A stretch of 64,000 nucleotides of DNA from UBA7672 sp963784415 (GTDB lineage Bacteria > Pseudomonadota > Alphaproteobacteria > Caulobacterales > Hyphomonadaceae). Where the stretch lies: NCBI GenBank assembly GCA_963784415.1, contig CAWARK010000002.1, forward strand, positions 434,001 to 498,000, in the 5' to 3' direction. The notes under the pieces were generated by a model, which searched no databases, was not told where the DNA came from, and saw only the letters and a list, made by a program, of their open reading frames with translations. Both the position numbers and the translations under genes were made by a program. The stretch's first letter is position 1. Every line of letters begins with the position of its first letter. Positions 54,382 to 62,454 of the stretch are shown here, piece by piece.

Positions 54382-55584
54382 ATGACGGACCGGCGAGCGT
54401 TTCTGAAACTGCTGGCGGCCAGTCCGCTGCTTGCTGGCGTCCCGTACATAAGTCAGGCGCTCGCACAGACGCCGACGCTGCAAGGCATCGATAGCCTTGT
54501 GGCGAGCGCGTCCGATGCGCTTGACGTCTTCGATCTCGAAGCCGTCGCGCGCCGCAACATCCCGCCCGCGCACTGGGGCTATCTCGCGGCCGGCGTTGAT
54601 GGAGAAGAAACGCTCCGCGCGAACCAGCAGGCCTTCGCGCGCTACCAGCTGCACACGAAACGCTTCGTCGACCTCAGCAAGATGAGCATGAGCGTCAACC
54701 TGTTCGGGACAACGTACAAAAGCCCGATCTTCCTCAGCCCGCTTGGCGCCCAGCGCGGGTTCAACCCCGAAGGCGAGATCGGCAGCGCAAGGGCCGCGGC
54801 CAGCCGTGGGCATCTCCAGGTCCTCTCGACCGTGTCGTCGATCGGCGTGGAAGACGTGACCGCCGCTTACGGCGCGCCGATCTGGTACCAGCTCTATACG
54901 ACCGACAAATGGGACATCACGGTCAAGCTCGTGAAGCGCGCCGAAGCGGCGGGGTGTCCCGTGGTCGCTGTGACGGTGGATCTGCCCGCTGGCCGAAACA
55001 TCGAATCCGCCACGCGCTGGGCGCGGACGGACACGCGTACCTGCACGTCCTGTCATGCGGCGGGCGGATCGGATCCCCGCCTGCGGGCCATGTTCAACGG
55101 TATCGACATGACCGGGGTCGCCTTGAACTCGCCGTCGCTGACGTGGGACTTCATCAAGCGCCTGAAGGACGTCACGAAGATGAAGGTCCTTATCAAGGGT
55201 CTGGAATCGCGCAGCGACGCCGAGCTTGCCATCAAGCACGGCGCCGACGGCATCATCGTGTCCAACCATGGTGGCCGGGCGACAGAGACAGGACGCGGTA
55301 CGCTCGAAGCGTTGCCCGAAGTGGTCGCGGCTGTGAAAGGCCGTGTGCCCGTCCTCGTGGACGGCGGCGTCCGGCGCGGAACCGACGTGCTGAAAGCGCT
55401 CGCGCTTGGCGCAACCGCAGTCGGTATCGGCCGCCCGTACGCCTGGGGCCTTGGCGCCTTCGGGCAAGCCGGCGTCGAGCGCGTGCTCGACATCCTGAAT
55501 AGCGAGCTGAGGCTGGCGATGGCCGGCGTCGGCGCACGCTCCCTGCGCGACATCACAGCGGCGTCGATCATCCGCAAGGCATAG
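54382..55584 (+). CDS. Tat-exported FMN-dependent 2-hydroxyacid dehydrogenase with CxxCH motif
   Basis: An FMN-dependent alpha-hydroxyacid oxidase/dehydrogenase of 400 residues. The N-terminus TDRRAFLKLLAASPLLAGVP is a twin-arginine signal. The TIM-barrel core has AVARRNIPPAHWGYLAAGVDGEE, LSPLGAQRGF, VTVDLPAGRNIES, the catalytic His in VSNHGGRATETG and the FMN-phosphate motif DGGVRRGTDVLKALALGATAVGIGRP. Unusually, CTSCH at residues 221-225 is a c-type heme binding pattern inside the mobile loop region. It probably oxidises lactate, glycolate or a similar 2-hydroxyacid in the periplasm. It is preceded by the lipase-like gene by 30 nt. Confidence 0.8.
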   Translation: MTDRRAFLKLLAASPLLAGVPYISQALAQTPTLQGIDSLVASASDALDVFDLEAVARRNIPPAHWGYLAAGVDGEETLRANQQAFARYQLHTKRFVDLSKMSMSVNLFGTTYKSPIFLSPLGAQRGFNPEGEIGSARAAASRGHLQVLSTVSSIGVEDVTAAYGAPIWYQLYTTDKWDITVKLVKRAEAAGCPVVAVTVDLPAGRNIESATRWARTDTRTCTSCHAAGGSDPRLRAMFNGIDMTGVALNSPSLTWDFIKRLKDVTKMKVLIKGLESRSDAELAIKHGADGIIVSNHGGRATETGRGTLEALPEVVAAVKGRVPVLVDGGVRRGTDVLKALALGATAVGIGRPYAWGLGAFGQAGVERVLDILNSELRLAMAGVGARSLRDITAASIIRKA

Positions 55585-55591
55585 CGGGCGT

Positions 55592-55870
55592 CTACGGATG
55601 GAGCAAAGCTTCCACTGGAAACCTGCCGAGCGTCGGACCGACCAGCACGACAAGCGCGAGAAGATAGTAAGCCGGAACATTGTTCAGCGGCTTGTCAGCA
55701 AGCGCGAGCCACATCGGCAAGGTGAGAAGCAGGAAACAAAGCGACATCCCGCCGGCAACGACCAGCGGATGCATCTGCGCAAACGCCGTCGCGTAGTGCA
55801 ACGATGCGATCGCCGCGAGTACGACCCCAACAAGAACCTTCGATGCGGTGAAGTCATTCCGGGAAATCAT
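55592..55870 (-). CDS. small membrane protein
   Basis: A 92-residue protein starting MISRNDFTASKVLVG with three hydrophobic stretches (about residues 11-27, 36-55 and 66-84). AAGGGGG lies six bases before ATG 55870, which is why I prefer it over an ATG eight codons upstream. No known family; codon usage is somewhat AT-rich. It converges with the FMN dehydrogenase gene (8 nt apart). Confidence 0.5.
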   Translation of the reverse strand: MISRNDFTASKVLVGVVLAAIASLHYATAFAQMHPLVVAGGMSLCFLLLTLPMWLALADKPLNNVPAYYLLALVVLVGPTLGRFPVEALLHP

Positions 55871-56839
55871 GCAATCCCCCTTGTCGTGCGCCATGGACGT
55901 CAGCGCATACCAAAAAGATGGGGATGCGCAGGGAAGGCGGCAAGGCCGAAGCGCATCACAATCACAACGCGTATGCGTCCGGAGTTACACCGCATTTTGT
56001 TGGACAGCGTCCGCACTTATCCAACAATTGCCGAAAATTCTTCCCCAGCAATCTCAGTCACTTGCCCGCAAAATATGCTGGATTCACGTTTGGCAAATCG
56101 GCCGGGCTCCGTGCAGGCGTACACTCCTCCGCATGACTCGAACACAACCGCGCCCATACGGAGTAATTACCCCATCAAGCCGCCAGCCTTTGCTGGAGGC
56201 CATGCTGCGCGCGTTTGTCTGGCTCGTGTCCAACGTCGTCTTGGCGTGCAGGACGATCTTCAACCGCACCACTCGTGATTGGCACACGGATGCAGCGCAA
56301 GAAGCTCAGCTCCCGCTGCCGAACGACCTCACACAGGAAATACTTCAGGCCGAAACAACCGGCCTCTCCACTGGAAGCGGGTTTAAGCCCGCGTCCCCGG
56401 CGCAGGCCGGGGTCCAGACTCCGCACGACGTGCGGACACGCAACCCAAGTGCGCTCCGCGCACTGACTGGACTCCCGCCTTCGCGGGGGACACGGCTTGC
56501 AACACGCGCGCTTCAAAGCAACGCGCTTGCGCTCTCCCCGCTCATCCCGACGAACGTCGGGATCCAGGGCAGACGACGCACCTTGTCCCGCATTGCAGCT
56601 TCAAGCCTGCACCTGCAGCAGAACCGTTCCTGGATTCCGACGTTCGTCGGAATGAGCGGTTCATGTTGCGCGAAATCAGCCTGACCTAACCGTCAGGCCC
56701 ACACCCCCACCCATCCCCGGCCCCCAGCCGCAGGGATCGCCTCTGCACGCCTGCGTGAGCCCCACTTGCCCAGACACCCGCTTACGCCTTAGCTCCCGTC
56801 CAAGAGCGGAGAACGATCCGCCATCACGGGAGAGAAATC
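55871..56839. other. intergenic stretch with repeats, no convincing gene
   Basis: About 970 nt. Open frames exist on both strands but none shows a start with a ribosome-binding site, a recognisable domain or third-position GC bias like the neighbouring genes. The right half contains a cluster of palindromes (see 56395-56653). The final 80 nt before 56840 are GC/Pro-rich and hold the ribosome-binding region (GGGAGAGAAATC) of the DUF3089 gene. Confidence 0.6.
56395..56653. repeat. cluster of REP-like palindromes in two facing pairs
   Basis: Hairpins with conserved TCCAG/CTGGA flanks: CCCCGGC-GCAG-GCCGGGG (56395-56412) faces CCCGC-CTTC-GCGGG (56474-56487); ATCCCGACG-AA-CGTCGGGAT (56544-56563) faces ATTCCGACG-TT-CGTCGGAAT (56634-56653). 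Between the first pair lie two more perfect hairpins, TCCGCACG-A-CGTGCGGA (56420-56436) and AGTGCGC-TCC-GCGCACT (56448-56464). Loops and flanks show the pairs are in opposite orientation, as in REP/REPIN units. Confidence 0.75.
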
Positions 56840-58039
56840 ATGCGCGCGACCTTCGCTGCCGCCACACTTGCTGTCGCCCTCATGTCCGGCTGCGCCAGCG
56901 CCCCGCCGCTCACACTTCAGCCGCTCCCGGCCGTCGACATCGCCCACGCCGATTTCGCCAACCCGTCGCTCTGGCTCTGCCGTCCCGGTCTTGCCGACGA
57001 CAAGTGCAAGGTGAACCTCGACGCCACCATCATCGACACAAACGGCAAGACGAAGATCGAAAAATACGCCGCCGCTTCCGATCCGAAGGTCGATTGCTTC
57101 TTCGTCTATCCCACCGTCTCCGACGACAAGACCTGGTCGTCCGACTGGACCGTCGACAAAATGGAGATCGACGACGTCAAACTGCAGTTCGCCCGCTTCG
57201 GTTCGGTCTGCCGCCAGTTCGCACCGGTCTACCGCCAGACCACGCTCACCGCACTCCGCATCGCCAGCGGCGGACCGCAGCCCGAAGGCGAGCGCTTGCC
57301 TCAAGGCGTCGGCGGTTACGCAGACGTCGTCGATGCGTGGAACTGGTACATGGCCAACGAGAACAACGGCCGTGGCGTGATCCTCATCGGCCACAGCCAG
57401 GGCGCCGGCGTCATCGCCCGTCTCATCGCCAGCGAGATCGAAGGCAAGCCCGCGCAGAAGCAGTTCATCTCCGCGATAATCCTCGGCTCCTCCGTGCAAG
57501 TCCCCGCAGGCAAGCTCACCGGTGGCACGTACAAGGCGATCCCGCTCTGCACCGCCGAGGACCAGACCGGCTGCGTCATCAACTACGTGTCCTTCCGCGA
57601 CCGGCTTCCCCCGCCTGAAGCCTCGCGCTTCGGCAAGGCGAATGGCGCCACCGTCGCGGCCTGCACCAACCCGTCGAACCTCGCAGGCGGGAAGGGGACG
57701 CCGGACTCCTACTTCATGACCAAGGGCTTCCTGAACGGCTCGGGCGGCACGGTGCAGCCCGCATGGGCGACGCCCGAACCCACGATCACCACGCCCTTCG
57801 TGAAAACACCCGGCCTCGTCTCGACGCAGTGCGTGACCAAGGGCGAGTTCACCTTCCTCGAAATGCACGTGAACGCCGATCCGGCCGACGCGCGCACCGA
57901 TGAACTCGCCGGCGAAATCCAGCGCGCCAGCGGCCCCGACCTCAACTGGGGCCTGCACCTGATCGACGTCGACCACTCCATGGGCGACCTCATCCGGATC
58001 GCAGCGAAGCAGTCCGCGGCGTATCTGAAGGGCCACTAG
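56840..58039 (+). CDS. DUF3089 alpha/beta hydrolase lipoprotein
   Basis: A 399-residue exported protein. Signal peptide with lipobox MSGC (Cys18). The mature part carries WLCRPGLADDKC, FFVYPTVSDD, VCRQFAPVYRQ, the nucleophile Ser in LIGHSQGAGVIARLI and the acid/His pair around DYSMG-like LIDVDHSMGDL, typical of DUF3089 family hydrolases. Several Cys residues could form disulfides. It may cleave lipids or peptides at the surface. Start ATG 56840 follows GGGAGAGAAATC, a good ribosome-binding site. Convergent with the XRE regulator gene (10 nt). Confidence 0.85.
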   Translation: MRATFAAATLAVALMSGCASAPPLTLQPLPAVDIAHADFANPSLWLCRPGLADDKCKVNLDATIIDTNGKTKIEKYAAASDPKVDCFFVYPTVSDDKTWSSDWTVDKMEIDDVKLQFARFGSVCRQFAPVYRQTTLTALRIASGGPQPEGERLPQGVGGYADVVDAWNWYMANENNGRGVILIGHSQGAGVIARLIASEIEGKPAQKQFISAIILGSSVQVPAGKLTGGTYKAIPLCTAEDQTGCVINYVSFRDRLPPPEASRFGKANGATVAACTNPSNLAGGKGTPDSYFMTKGFLNGSGGTVQPAWATPEPTITTPFVKTPGLVSTQCVTKGEFTFLEMHVNADPADARTDELAGEIQRASGPDLNWGLHLIDVDHSMGDLIRIAAKQSAAYLKGH

Positions 58040-58049
58040 CGCGTCGCGG

Positions 58050-58244
58050 TCATGCCTTCGGCTGGAACATGTCCTCGATCTTCCTCTCGAAGATCTCGGC
58101 GATCTTGAAAGCAAGCGGGAGCGACGGATCGTATTTCCCCGTCTCGATGGCGTTGACCGAATTGCGCGAGACGTTGAGCCGCACGGCGAGGTCGGCCTGA
58201 GTCCAGTTGCGCTCGGCGCGTAGTGTCTTGATAACGTTTTGCAT
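58050..58244 (-). CDS. XRE-family small transcriptional regulator
   Basis: A 64-residue HTH protein (MQNVIKTLRAERNWTQADLAVRLNVSRNSVNAIETGKYDPSLPLA is shown only in part here): the helix-turn-helix spans TQADLAVRLNVSRNSVNAIE, followed by a dimerisation helix and a short C-terminus, matching YgzD/YozG-type regulators. It begins 6 nt after the end of a membrane-protein gene and probably forms an operon with it. Two tandem direct-repeat sites upstream of that gene are good operator candidates. It likely represses its own operon. Confidence 0.85.
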   Translation of the reverse strand: MQNVIKTLRAERNWTQADLAVRLNVSRNSVNAIETGKYDPSLPLAFKIAEIFERKIEDMFQPKA

Positions 58245-58250
58245 GATGGC

Positions 58251-58679
58251 TCAGCGCTTCGCCGCCCACCAGTAAATCCACGCGCCGAGAAAGCCCGCCG
58301 CCTGCGCCAGTCCGCACAGGACAACACCGGAAAACAGCGCGAGCTGTTCGGTGGTGTATTTAGGGCTCGCAATGAAATGCGTGAGCGCTGCCGCGCTTGA
58401 AGCAAGCTCAGGCAGCACCAACATCAATGCAGCAGCAATCATCGCGCCGGCCAGCCCGATGCTGCCGCCCCAGTACCACGCCCACCGGTGCGCCGCGCGC
58501 GCCGCTTCGTCGAGACGCTTCCAGTGAAGCATTGTCATTGCCGCCGCCCAGATCATCGCGACGGGCGTGAGGACGAAGATGAGCGGCTTGGGCAGCGGGT
58601 CGCCGAGCAGGAGCAACAGGGTGATCGGAACGAGCCCGATGATCAGGAAGGCCCAAGGCGGAAACTGGCGCGCAAGCAT
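58251..58679 (-). CDS. four-helix membrane protein paired with XRE regulator
   Basis: A 142-residue protein with four membrane segments (FLIIGLVPITLLLLLG, PLIFVLTPVAMIWAAAM, WYWGGSIGLAGAMIAAALMLVL and LALFSGVVLCGLAQAAGFLGAW). ATG 58679 is preceded by GGAGAG at 12 nt. Small HTH-plus-membrane-protein operons of this type are common but mostly uncharacterised. Codon use is similar to the rest of the window. The next upstream sequence carries two copies of a 20-bp direct repeat. Confidence 0.7.
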   Translation of the reverse strand: MLARQFPPWAFLIIGLVPITLLLLLGDPLPKPLIFVLTPVAMIWAAAMTMLHWKRLDEAARAAHRWAWYWGGSIGLAGAMIAAALMLVLPELASSAAALTHFIASPKYTTEQLALFSGVVLCGLAQAAGFLGAWIYWWAAKR

Positions 58680-58701
58680 AGGAGAGACTCTCCGGCGTTG
58701 A

Positions 58702-58753
58702 TGACAAGGTACCTTTGCATGAGGTGCGTCAAATGACAAGGACGCTTTGCATG
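58702..58753 (-). promoter_or_regulatory. tandem 20-bp operator-like repeats upstream of the XRE operon
   Basis: TGACAAGGTACCTTTGCATG (58702-58721) and TGACAAGGACGCTTTGCATG (58734-58753) match at 17 of 20 positions and are 32 bp apart (three helical turns). The first has a dyad core AAGGTACCTT. Their position 20-75 nt before the start of the membrane-protein gene fits operator sites for the XRE regulator. Confidence 0.75.
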
Positions 58754-59081
58754 TCTGGGCCGGGATTCTCCGCTCGGAATCCTCGCAGTTTGCAGGCGAT
58801 CCCACCACGAGCCGGCGAGGTGTATTGAGAAAAACTGAGAACAATTCAGTGGAAACAATTCCTTGGCTCGGACATCGCCAAGCAGGGGTGCGGCTAAATG
58901 CACGGCATTGTCGCTGCACAAGGCTTGCTAGAGTGATTGCTGCGACGCGGAAGAAGGCCTAAGCCCACCGCCCGCCAACCAAGCCTTTCTCCGGGAGGGC
59001 TGCGTTGTGAACCTTTCAGAAGCGGATGCGTAGTATTACTCGTGCGTAATGCCGACGCAGAAGCGTTGATGGTGGATTTGT
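58754..59081. other. intergenic region, no gene seen
   Basis: About 330 nt with moderate AT content (runs such as GAAAAACTGAGAACAATTCAG). No open frame with a ribosome-binding site and no RNA gene pattern is visible. It should contain divergent promoters for the XRE operon and the DUF4112 gene. Confidence 0.5.
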
Positions 59082-59468
59082 ATGCCGAACAAATGTGATG
59101 GCGTCGCCAAGCTGAAAAAGCTCGAGCAGCGTCTGGACCGCAGGTTCTCCCTGTTCGGCGTGCAGTTCGGCACCGACGCCATCGTTGGGCTCATCCCGAT
59201 CGTGGGTGACATCCTGACGTCGGCCACTGGCCTCTACATCATTCATCAGTCGAGCAAGCTGGGCGCATCGAAACTGACGATCACCCGCATGTTCATCAAC
59301 TGGGGCGTCGACTTCGCCGTCGGCCTGATCCCGGTGGTCGGCGACCTGTTTGACATCGCGTTCAAGTCGAACACCAAGAACGTGAAGCTGCTGATCGCTG
59401 ACCTCGAAGCCCGCGCCGTGGAACTTCGCGAAGTGAACCGCGAACAGCGCCTCGCCGCTGCGGCCTAG
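59082..59468 (+). CDS. DUF4112 membrane protein
   Basis: A 128-residue protein matching DUF4112: LDRRFSLFGVQFGTDAIVGLIPIVGD followed by the second hydrophobic hairpin NWGVDFAVGLIPVVGDLFDIAF, with two GLIP(I/V)VGD repeats that form membrane-associated hairpins. The C-terminal helix is charged. The family is widespread and of unknown function. Its stop codon overlaps that of the convergent DUF1003 gene (TAG/CTA). Start ATG 59082. Confidence 0.85.
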   Translation: MPNKCDGVAKLKKLEQRLDRRFSLFGVQFGTDAIVGLIPIVGDILTSATGLYIIHQSSKLGASKLTITRMFINWGVDFAVGLIPVVGDLFDIAFKSNTKNVKLLIADLEARAVELREVNREQRLAAAA

Positions 59469-60013
59469 GTCTTCGCTTTCAGAATCGCCACATCGTCACA
59501 CAGCTGCTTCAGCTGAACATTGATCGCGTCCGTGCGCGCAAGAATGTCGCGTTCGCGCAGTGAATCCAGCTTGTCATGCAGCAGCATGATCTCGAGCTCA
59601 GCGCGCATGTTGACGATGTAGTCGTGCTCGGCCGCCGCGCGGTCGATCGCGCCCTGCCGGTTCTGACTCATCATGATGATCGGGGCCTGCAGCGCGGCGA
59701 TCATCGAGAGCATGAGGTTGAGGAAGATGAAGGGATAGGGATCGAACGCCCGTGTCGCGAGGACGACGTTTCCGGCAACCCAGAGCGCGAGGAAGAACAG
59801 AAAGGTGAGGATGAAGGCCCACGATCCCCCGACCCGTGCGACGTTATCCGCGAGCCTCGCCCAGCCATTCCGCTCATCAATTTGCGCCAGCGGACCGAGG
59901 CCCGTCGGCTTCTGGTCGGCGATCAGGTCGATGACGCTCTTCTTCTGCTGGCTGAGCTCGGAATAGGGCGCGCTGAGCAGGTCGCGTGCGAGCTGTTCCC
60001 TGATGTCGGTCAT
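59465..60013 (-). CDS. DUF1003 membrane protein
   Basis: A 182-residue protein of the DUF1003 family: a soluble N-terminal helix, two closely spaced membrane helices (SWAFILTFLFFLALWVAGNVV and FIFLNLMLSMIAALQAPIIMMSQN) and a charged helical C-terminus with heptad pattern (NMRAELEIMLLHDKLDSLRERD), suggesting a coiled coil. Family function is unknown, with possible roles in envelope metal or stress homeostasis. Converges on the DUF4112 gene. Preceded on the same strand by ctrA with a terminator between. Confidence 0.85.
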   Translation of the reverse strand: MTDIREQLARDLLSAPYSELSQQKKSVIDLIADQKPTGLGPLAQIDERNGWARLADNVARVGGSWAFILTFLFFLALWVAGNVVLATRAFDPYPFIFLNLMLSMIAALQAPIIMMSQNRQGAIDRAAAEHDYIVNMRAELEIMLLHDKLDSLRERDILARTDAINVQLKQLCDDVAILKAKT

Positions 60014-60048
60014 TGCGCCCTCCCAAGTGTTCGTTGCGCTGTTGTAGC

Positions 60049-60088
60049 ACGTCCCAAAAGCGAAAGGGCGGACCTTGCGATCCGCCCT
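60049..60088 (-). terminator. terminator downstream of ctrA
   Basis: On the minus strand AGGGCGGA-TCGCAAGG-TCCGCCCT forms a stable stem followed by TTCGCTTTT. It lies about 33 nt after the ctrA stop codon and before the DUF1003 gene. Confidence 0.75.
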
Positions 60089-60120
60089 CTCTTGTGTTGG
60101 TCAGTCCAAGGCGCTTGCGC

Positions 60121-60834
60121 TTAGGCGGCTTTCTCAGCCAGCGCAGCAGCAACCCGGGGATCCGGATCGCGCAGCACGTAGCCACGGCCCCAGACAGTTT
60201 CGATGAAGTGATCGCCACCCGTCGACTGCGCCAGCTTCTTGCGAAGCTTGCAGATGAAGACGTCGATGATCTTGAGTTCAGGCTCGTCCATCCCACCGTA
60301 GAGGTGGTTGAGGAACATTTCCTTGGTGAGCGTCGTGCCCTTGCGAAGGGAGAGAAGCTCGAACATCTGGTACTCTTTGCCGGTGAGGTGAACGCGGTTG
60401 TTGTTCACTTCGACAGTCTTGGCATCGAGGTTCACGACGATGTCGCCGGTCCGGATCACGCTCTCGGCGTGGCCTTTGGAACGACGGACGATCGCGGTGA
60501 TACGGGCGATAAGCTCGTCCTTGTTGAACGGCTTGGTGAGATAATCGTCGGCGCCGTAGCCGAGCGTTTTCACTTTCGCTTCGATATCGGGGTTGGCCGA
60601 AAGGATCAGCACGGGCGTGTTCACACGCGACATGCGGAGCTGTTTCAGCACTTCGTATCCGGAGATATCGGGCAAGCCGAGATCCAGGATGATGAGGTCG
60701 TACTCATAGACCTTGCCGAGGTCGACACCGTCTTCCCCGAGGTCTGTCGTGAAGACGTTGAACCCTGCCGTCTTCAGCATCAGTTCGATGCTTCGCGTCA
60801 GCTGTTCGTCATCATCAATAAGCAGCACCCGCAT
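60121..60834 (-). CDS. ctrA: cell-cycle response regulator CtrA
   Basis: OmpR-type master regulator of the alphaproteobacterial cell cycle, controlling flagella, DNA replication and division. The 237-residue protein has the receiver domain with the acidic triad DDDE (7-10), phospho-acceptor Asp51 in LDLGLPDISGYEV and Lys in LTKPFNKDEL; the winged-helix DNA-binding domain contains TGKEYQMFELLSLRKGTTLTK and IDVFICKLRKKL with ETVWGRGYVLRDP. The C-terminal AEKAA ends in Ala-Ala, the ClpXP degradation signal of Caulobacter CtrA. Adjacent GANTC sites suggest CcrM-dependent control. It is divergent from fliI. Confidence 0.98.
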   Translation of the reverse strand: MRVLLIDDDEQLTRSIELMLKTAGFNVFTTDLGEDGVDLGKVYEYDLIILDLGLPDISGYEVLKQLRMSRVNTPVLILSANPDIEAKVKTLGYGADDYLTKPFNKDELIARITAIVRRSKGHAESVIRTGDIVVNLDAKTVEVNNNRVHLTGKEYQMFELLSLRKGTTLTKEMFLNHLYGGMDEPELKIIDVFICKLRKKLAQSTGGDHFIETVWGRGYVLRDPDPRVAAALAEKAA

Positions 60835-60846
60835 TGCGTATCTCCC

Positions 60847-60971
60847 GAATCGCGGTTGCCTTGCGGCGGTATTAACCCACGCATTAAGGCCGTCAAAAGG
60901 TTAACCGGAAGTTTCAGCCAGGCCCGACTGATTCATAAACGTTACCCTGATTCCATGGTGATGAAAGAGTC
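60847..60971. promoter_or_regulatory. ctrA-fliI intergenic control region with four GANTC sites
   Basis: GANTC sites lie at 60847, 60930, 60949 and 60967 (GAATC, GATTC, GATTC, GAGTC), about eight times the random expectation for this length. TTAA half-sites at 60872, 60884 and 60901 resemble the CtrA box but the closest pair is spaced 8 nt rather than the consensus 7. In Caulobacter, methylation at such a site tunes the ctrA P1 promoter, and CtrA autoregulates P2. Direct evidence is positional only. Confidence 0.65.
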
Positions 60972-61083
60972 AAAATAGCCCGGTTACGACAGGTTTTTCG
61001 TGGTTAACGCATCGGAAAGGGGAAACAGGGCCTGATGTGCTTTCTGAAGCCCAAGGGCTAAAATTAACGACAGGCGTCACGAA

Positions 61084-62454
61084 ATGCTGGCTTCGGCCAT
61101 CCGCGACATCAAGGCGCTCGAACCCCGCCAGTATGAGGGCCGGGTCACCGCGCTCGAGGGGCTGCGCATCGAGGCGGCCGGCCCCCAGCAGGCCCTGCGA
61201 CTTGGAGCCTCAGTTCGTTTCGGCGCCGTAGATGGTCCGCGCGGTGAGCTGGTCGGGTTTGAGGGCGACAAGGCCATCCTGCTGGCCTGCGATCCGCTAG
61301 ACGGTCTTGGGCCGGGCGCGCCGGTCTATTTCATGTCCGGCATGGATGCGGTCCGTCCAAGCGAAGGCTGGCTCGGCCGCGTCATCGATGCGTTTGCAGA
61401 ACCGCTGGACGGGAAGGGGCCGCTGTCCCAGGGCATCCGGCCGCGCCTCGTGCGCTCTATTCCTCCCAACGCGCAGGCGCGCGCCCGCGTCGACCAGAAG
61501 ATGGCGCTGGGCGTGAAAGCTATCGACGTGTTCGCGCCCTGTGCGCGTGGGCAGCGTCTCGGTGTGTTCGCAGGATCCGGCGTCGGCAAGTCGACCATCA
61601 TGTCGATGCTGGCGCGCGGCGCCGATGCAGACATCATCGTCATCGGGCTGATCGGCGAACGTGGCCGCGAGGTCCGCGAGTTCATCGAGGACACATTGGG
61701 TGAGGACGGCCTCGCGAAATCCGTCATCGTCACCGCAACGTCAGACGAAGCTGCACCGCGCCGCCGCCGCGCCGCCTGGCTCACCATGGCGGTGGCCGAA
61801 CATTTCAGGGACGAGGGCAAGCAGGTCGTCTGCTTCCTCGACAGCGTCACCCGCTTTGCAATGGCCCAGCGCGAGATCGGCCTTGCCGCCGGCGAGCCGC
61901 CGACCACGCGCGGCTATACGCCCTCCGTTTTTGCCGAACTGCCAAAGCTGCTGGAGCGGGCAGGGCCAGGTCTCACCGTTCCTGATGGCGAGCCGCAGGG
62001 ACAGATCACCGGGCTCTTTACCGTGCTGGTCGATGGCGACGATCACAACGAACCTGTTGCCGACGCGGTGCGCGCCATTCTCGATGGGCACATCACGCTC
62101 TCGCGCCAGATCGCGGAGCGTGGACGCTTCCCCGCGGTCGATGTGCTGAAGTCGATTTCGCGTCTCCAGAACCAGCTGCAAACGCCGCAGGAAAAAGCCA
62201 TCGCCACCAAAGCGCGCCGCCTGATTGCGCTCTACTCCAACATGGAGGAGCTGGTGCGCATCGGCGCTTATGCCAAAGGCGCCGATGCCGAAGTCGACGA
62301 GGCTGTTCGCCTGTGGCCGCTGGTCGAGACATTCCTGTCGCAGGATGTGCACGAGGTTTCCAATCCGGAGGAAGCGTTTACTGCGCTCGCCAACATCCTG
62401 TCGCCCGCAGCGCCGGTTGTGCAGCCTGTCGCCGCCAGGAAGACCGTTAGATGA
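61084..62454 (+). CDS. fliI: flagellum-specific ATPase FliI
   Basis: Homologue of F1-beta ATPase that powers flagellar type III export. The 456-residue protein has the N-terminal barrel, P-loop GSGVGKST at 163-170, VIGLIGERGREVREF, the Walker B region VVCFLDSVTRFAMAQREIGLAAGEPPTTRG-type stretch, and GQITGLFTVLVDGDDHNEPVAD, all typical of FliI. It is first in a pair with fliJ (stop/start overlap ATGA) and divergent from ctrA, an order known from Caulobacterales. ATG 61084 gives the usual short N-terminus. Expression likely responds to CtrA. Confidence 0.96.
   Translation: MLASAIRDIKALEPRQYEGRVTALEGLRIEAAGPQQALRLGASVRFGAVDGPRGELVGFEGDKAILLACDPLDGLGPGAPVYFMSGMDAVRPSEGWLGRVIDAFAEPLDGKGPLSQGIRPRLVRSIPPNAQARARVDQKMALGVKAIDVFAPCARGQRLGVFAGSGVGKSTIMSMLARGADADIIVIGLIGERGREVREFIEDTLGEDGLAKSVIVTATSDEAAPRRRRAAWLTMAVAEHFRDEGKQVVCFLDSVTRFAMAQREIGLAAGEPPTTRGYTPSVFAELPKLLERAGPGLTVPDGEPQGQITGLFTVLVDGDDHNEPVADAVRAILDGHITLSRQIAERGRFPAVDVLKSISRLQNQLQTPQEKAIATKARRLIALYSNMEELVRIGAYAKGADAEVDEAVRLWPLVETFLSQDVHEVSNPEEAFTALANILSPAAPVVQPVAARKTVR

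Noticed and set aside
55848..56684. Open frame of about 280 codons in the repeat-rich intergenic stretch
   Set aside because: It runs through several palindromes and has no ribosome-binding site or domain.
60872..60887. TTAA-N8-TTAA as a full CtrA box
   Set aside because: The consensus spacing is 7 nt; only half-site resemblance can be claimed, so it is not annotated as a separate CtrA binding site.
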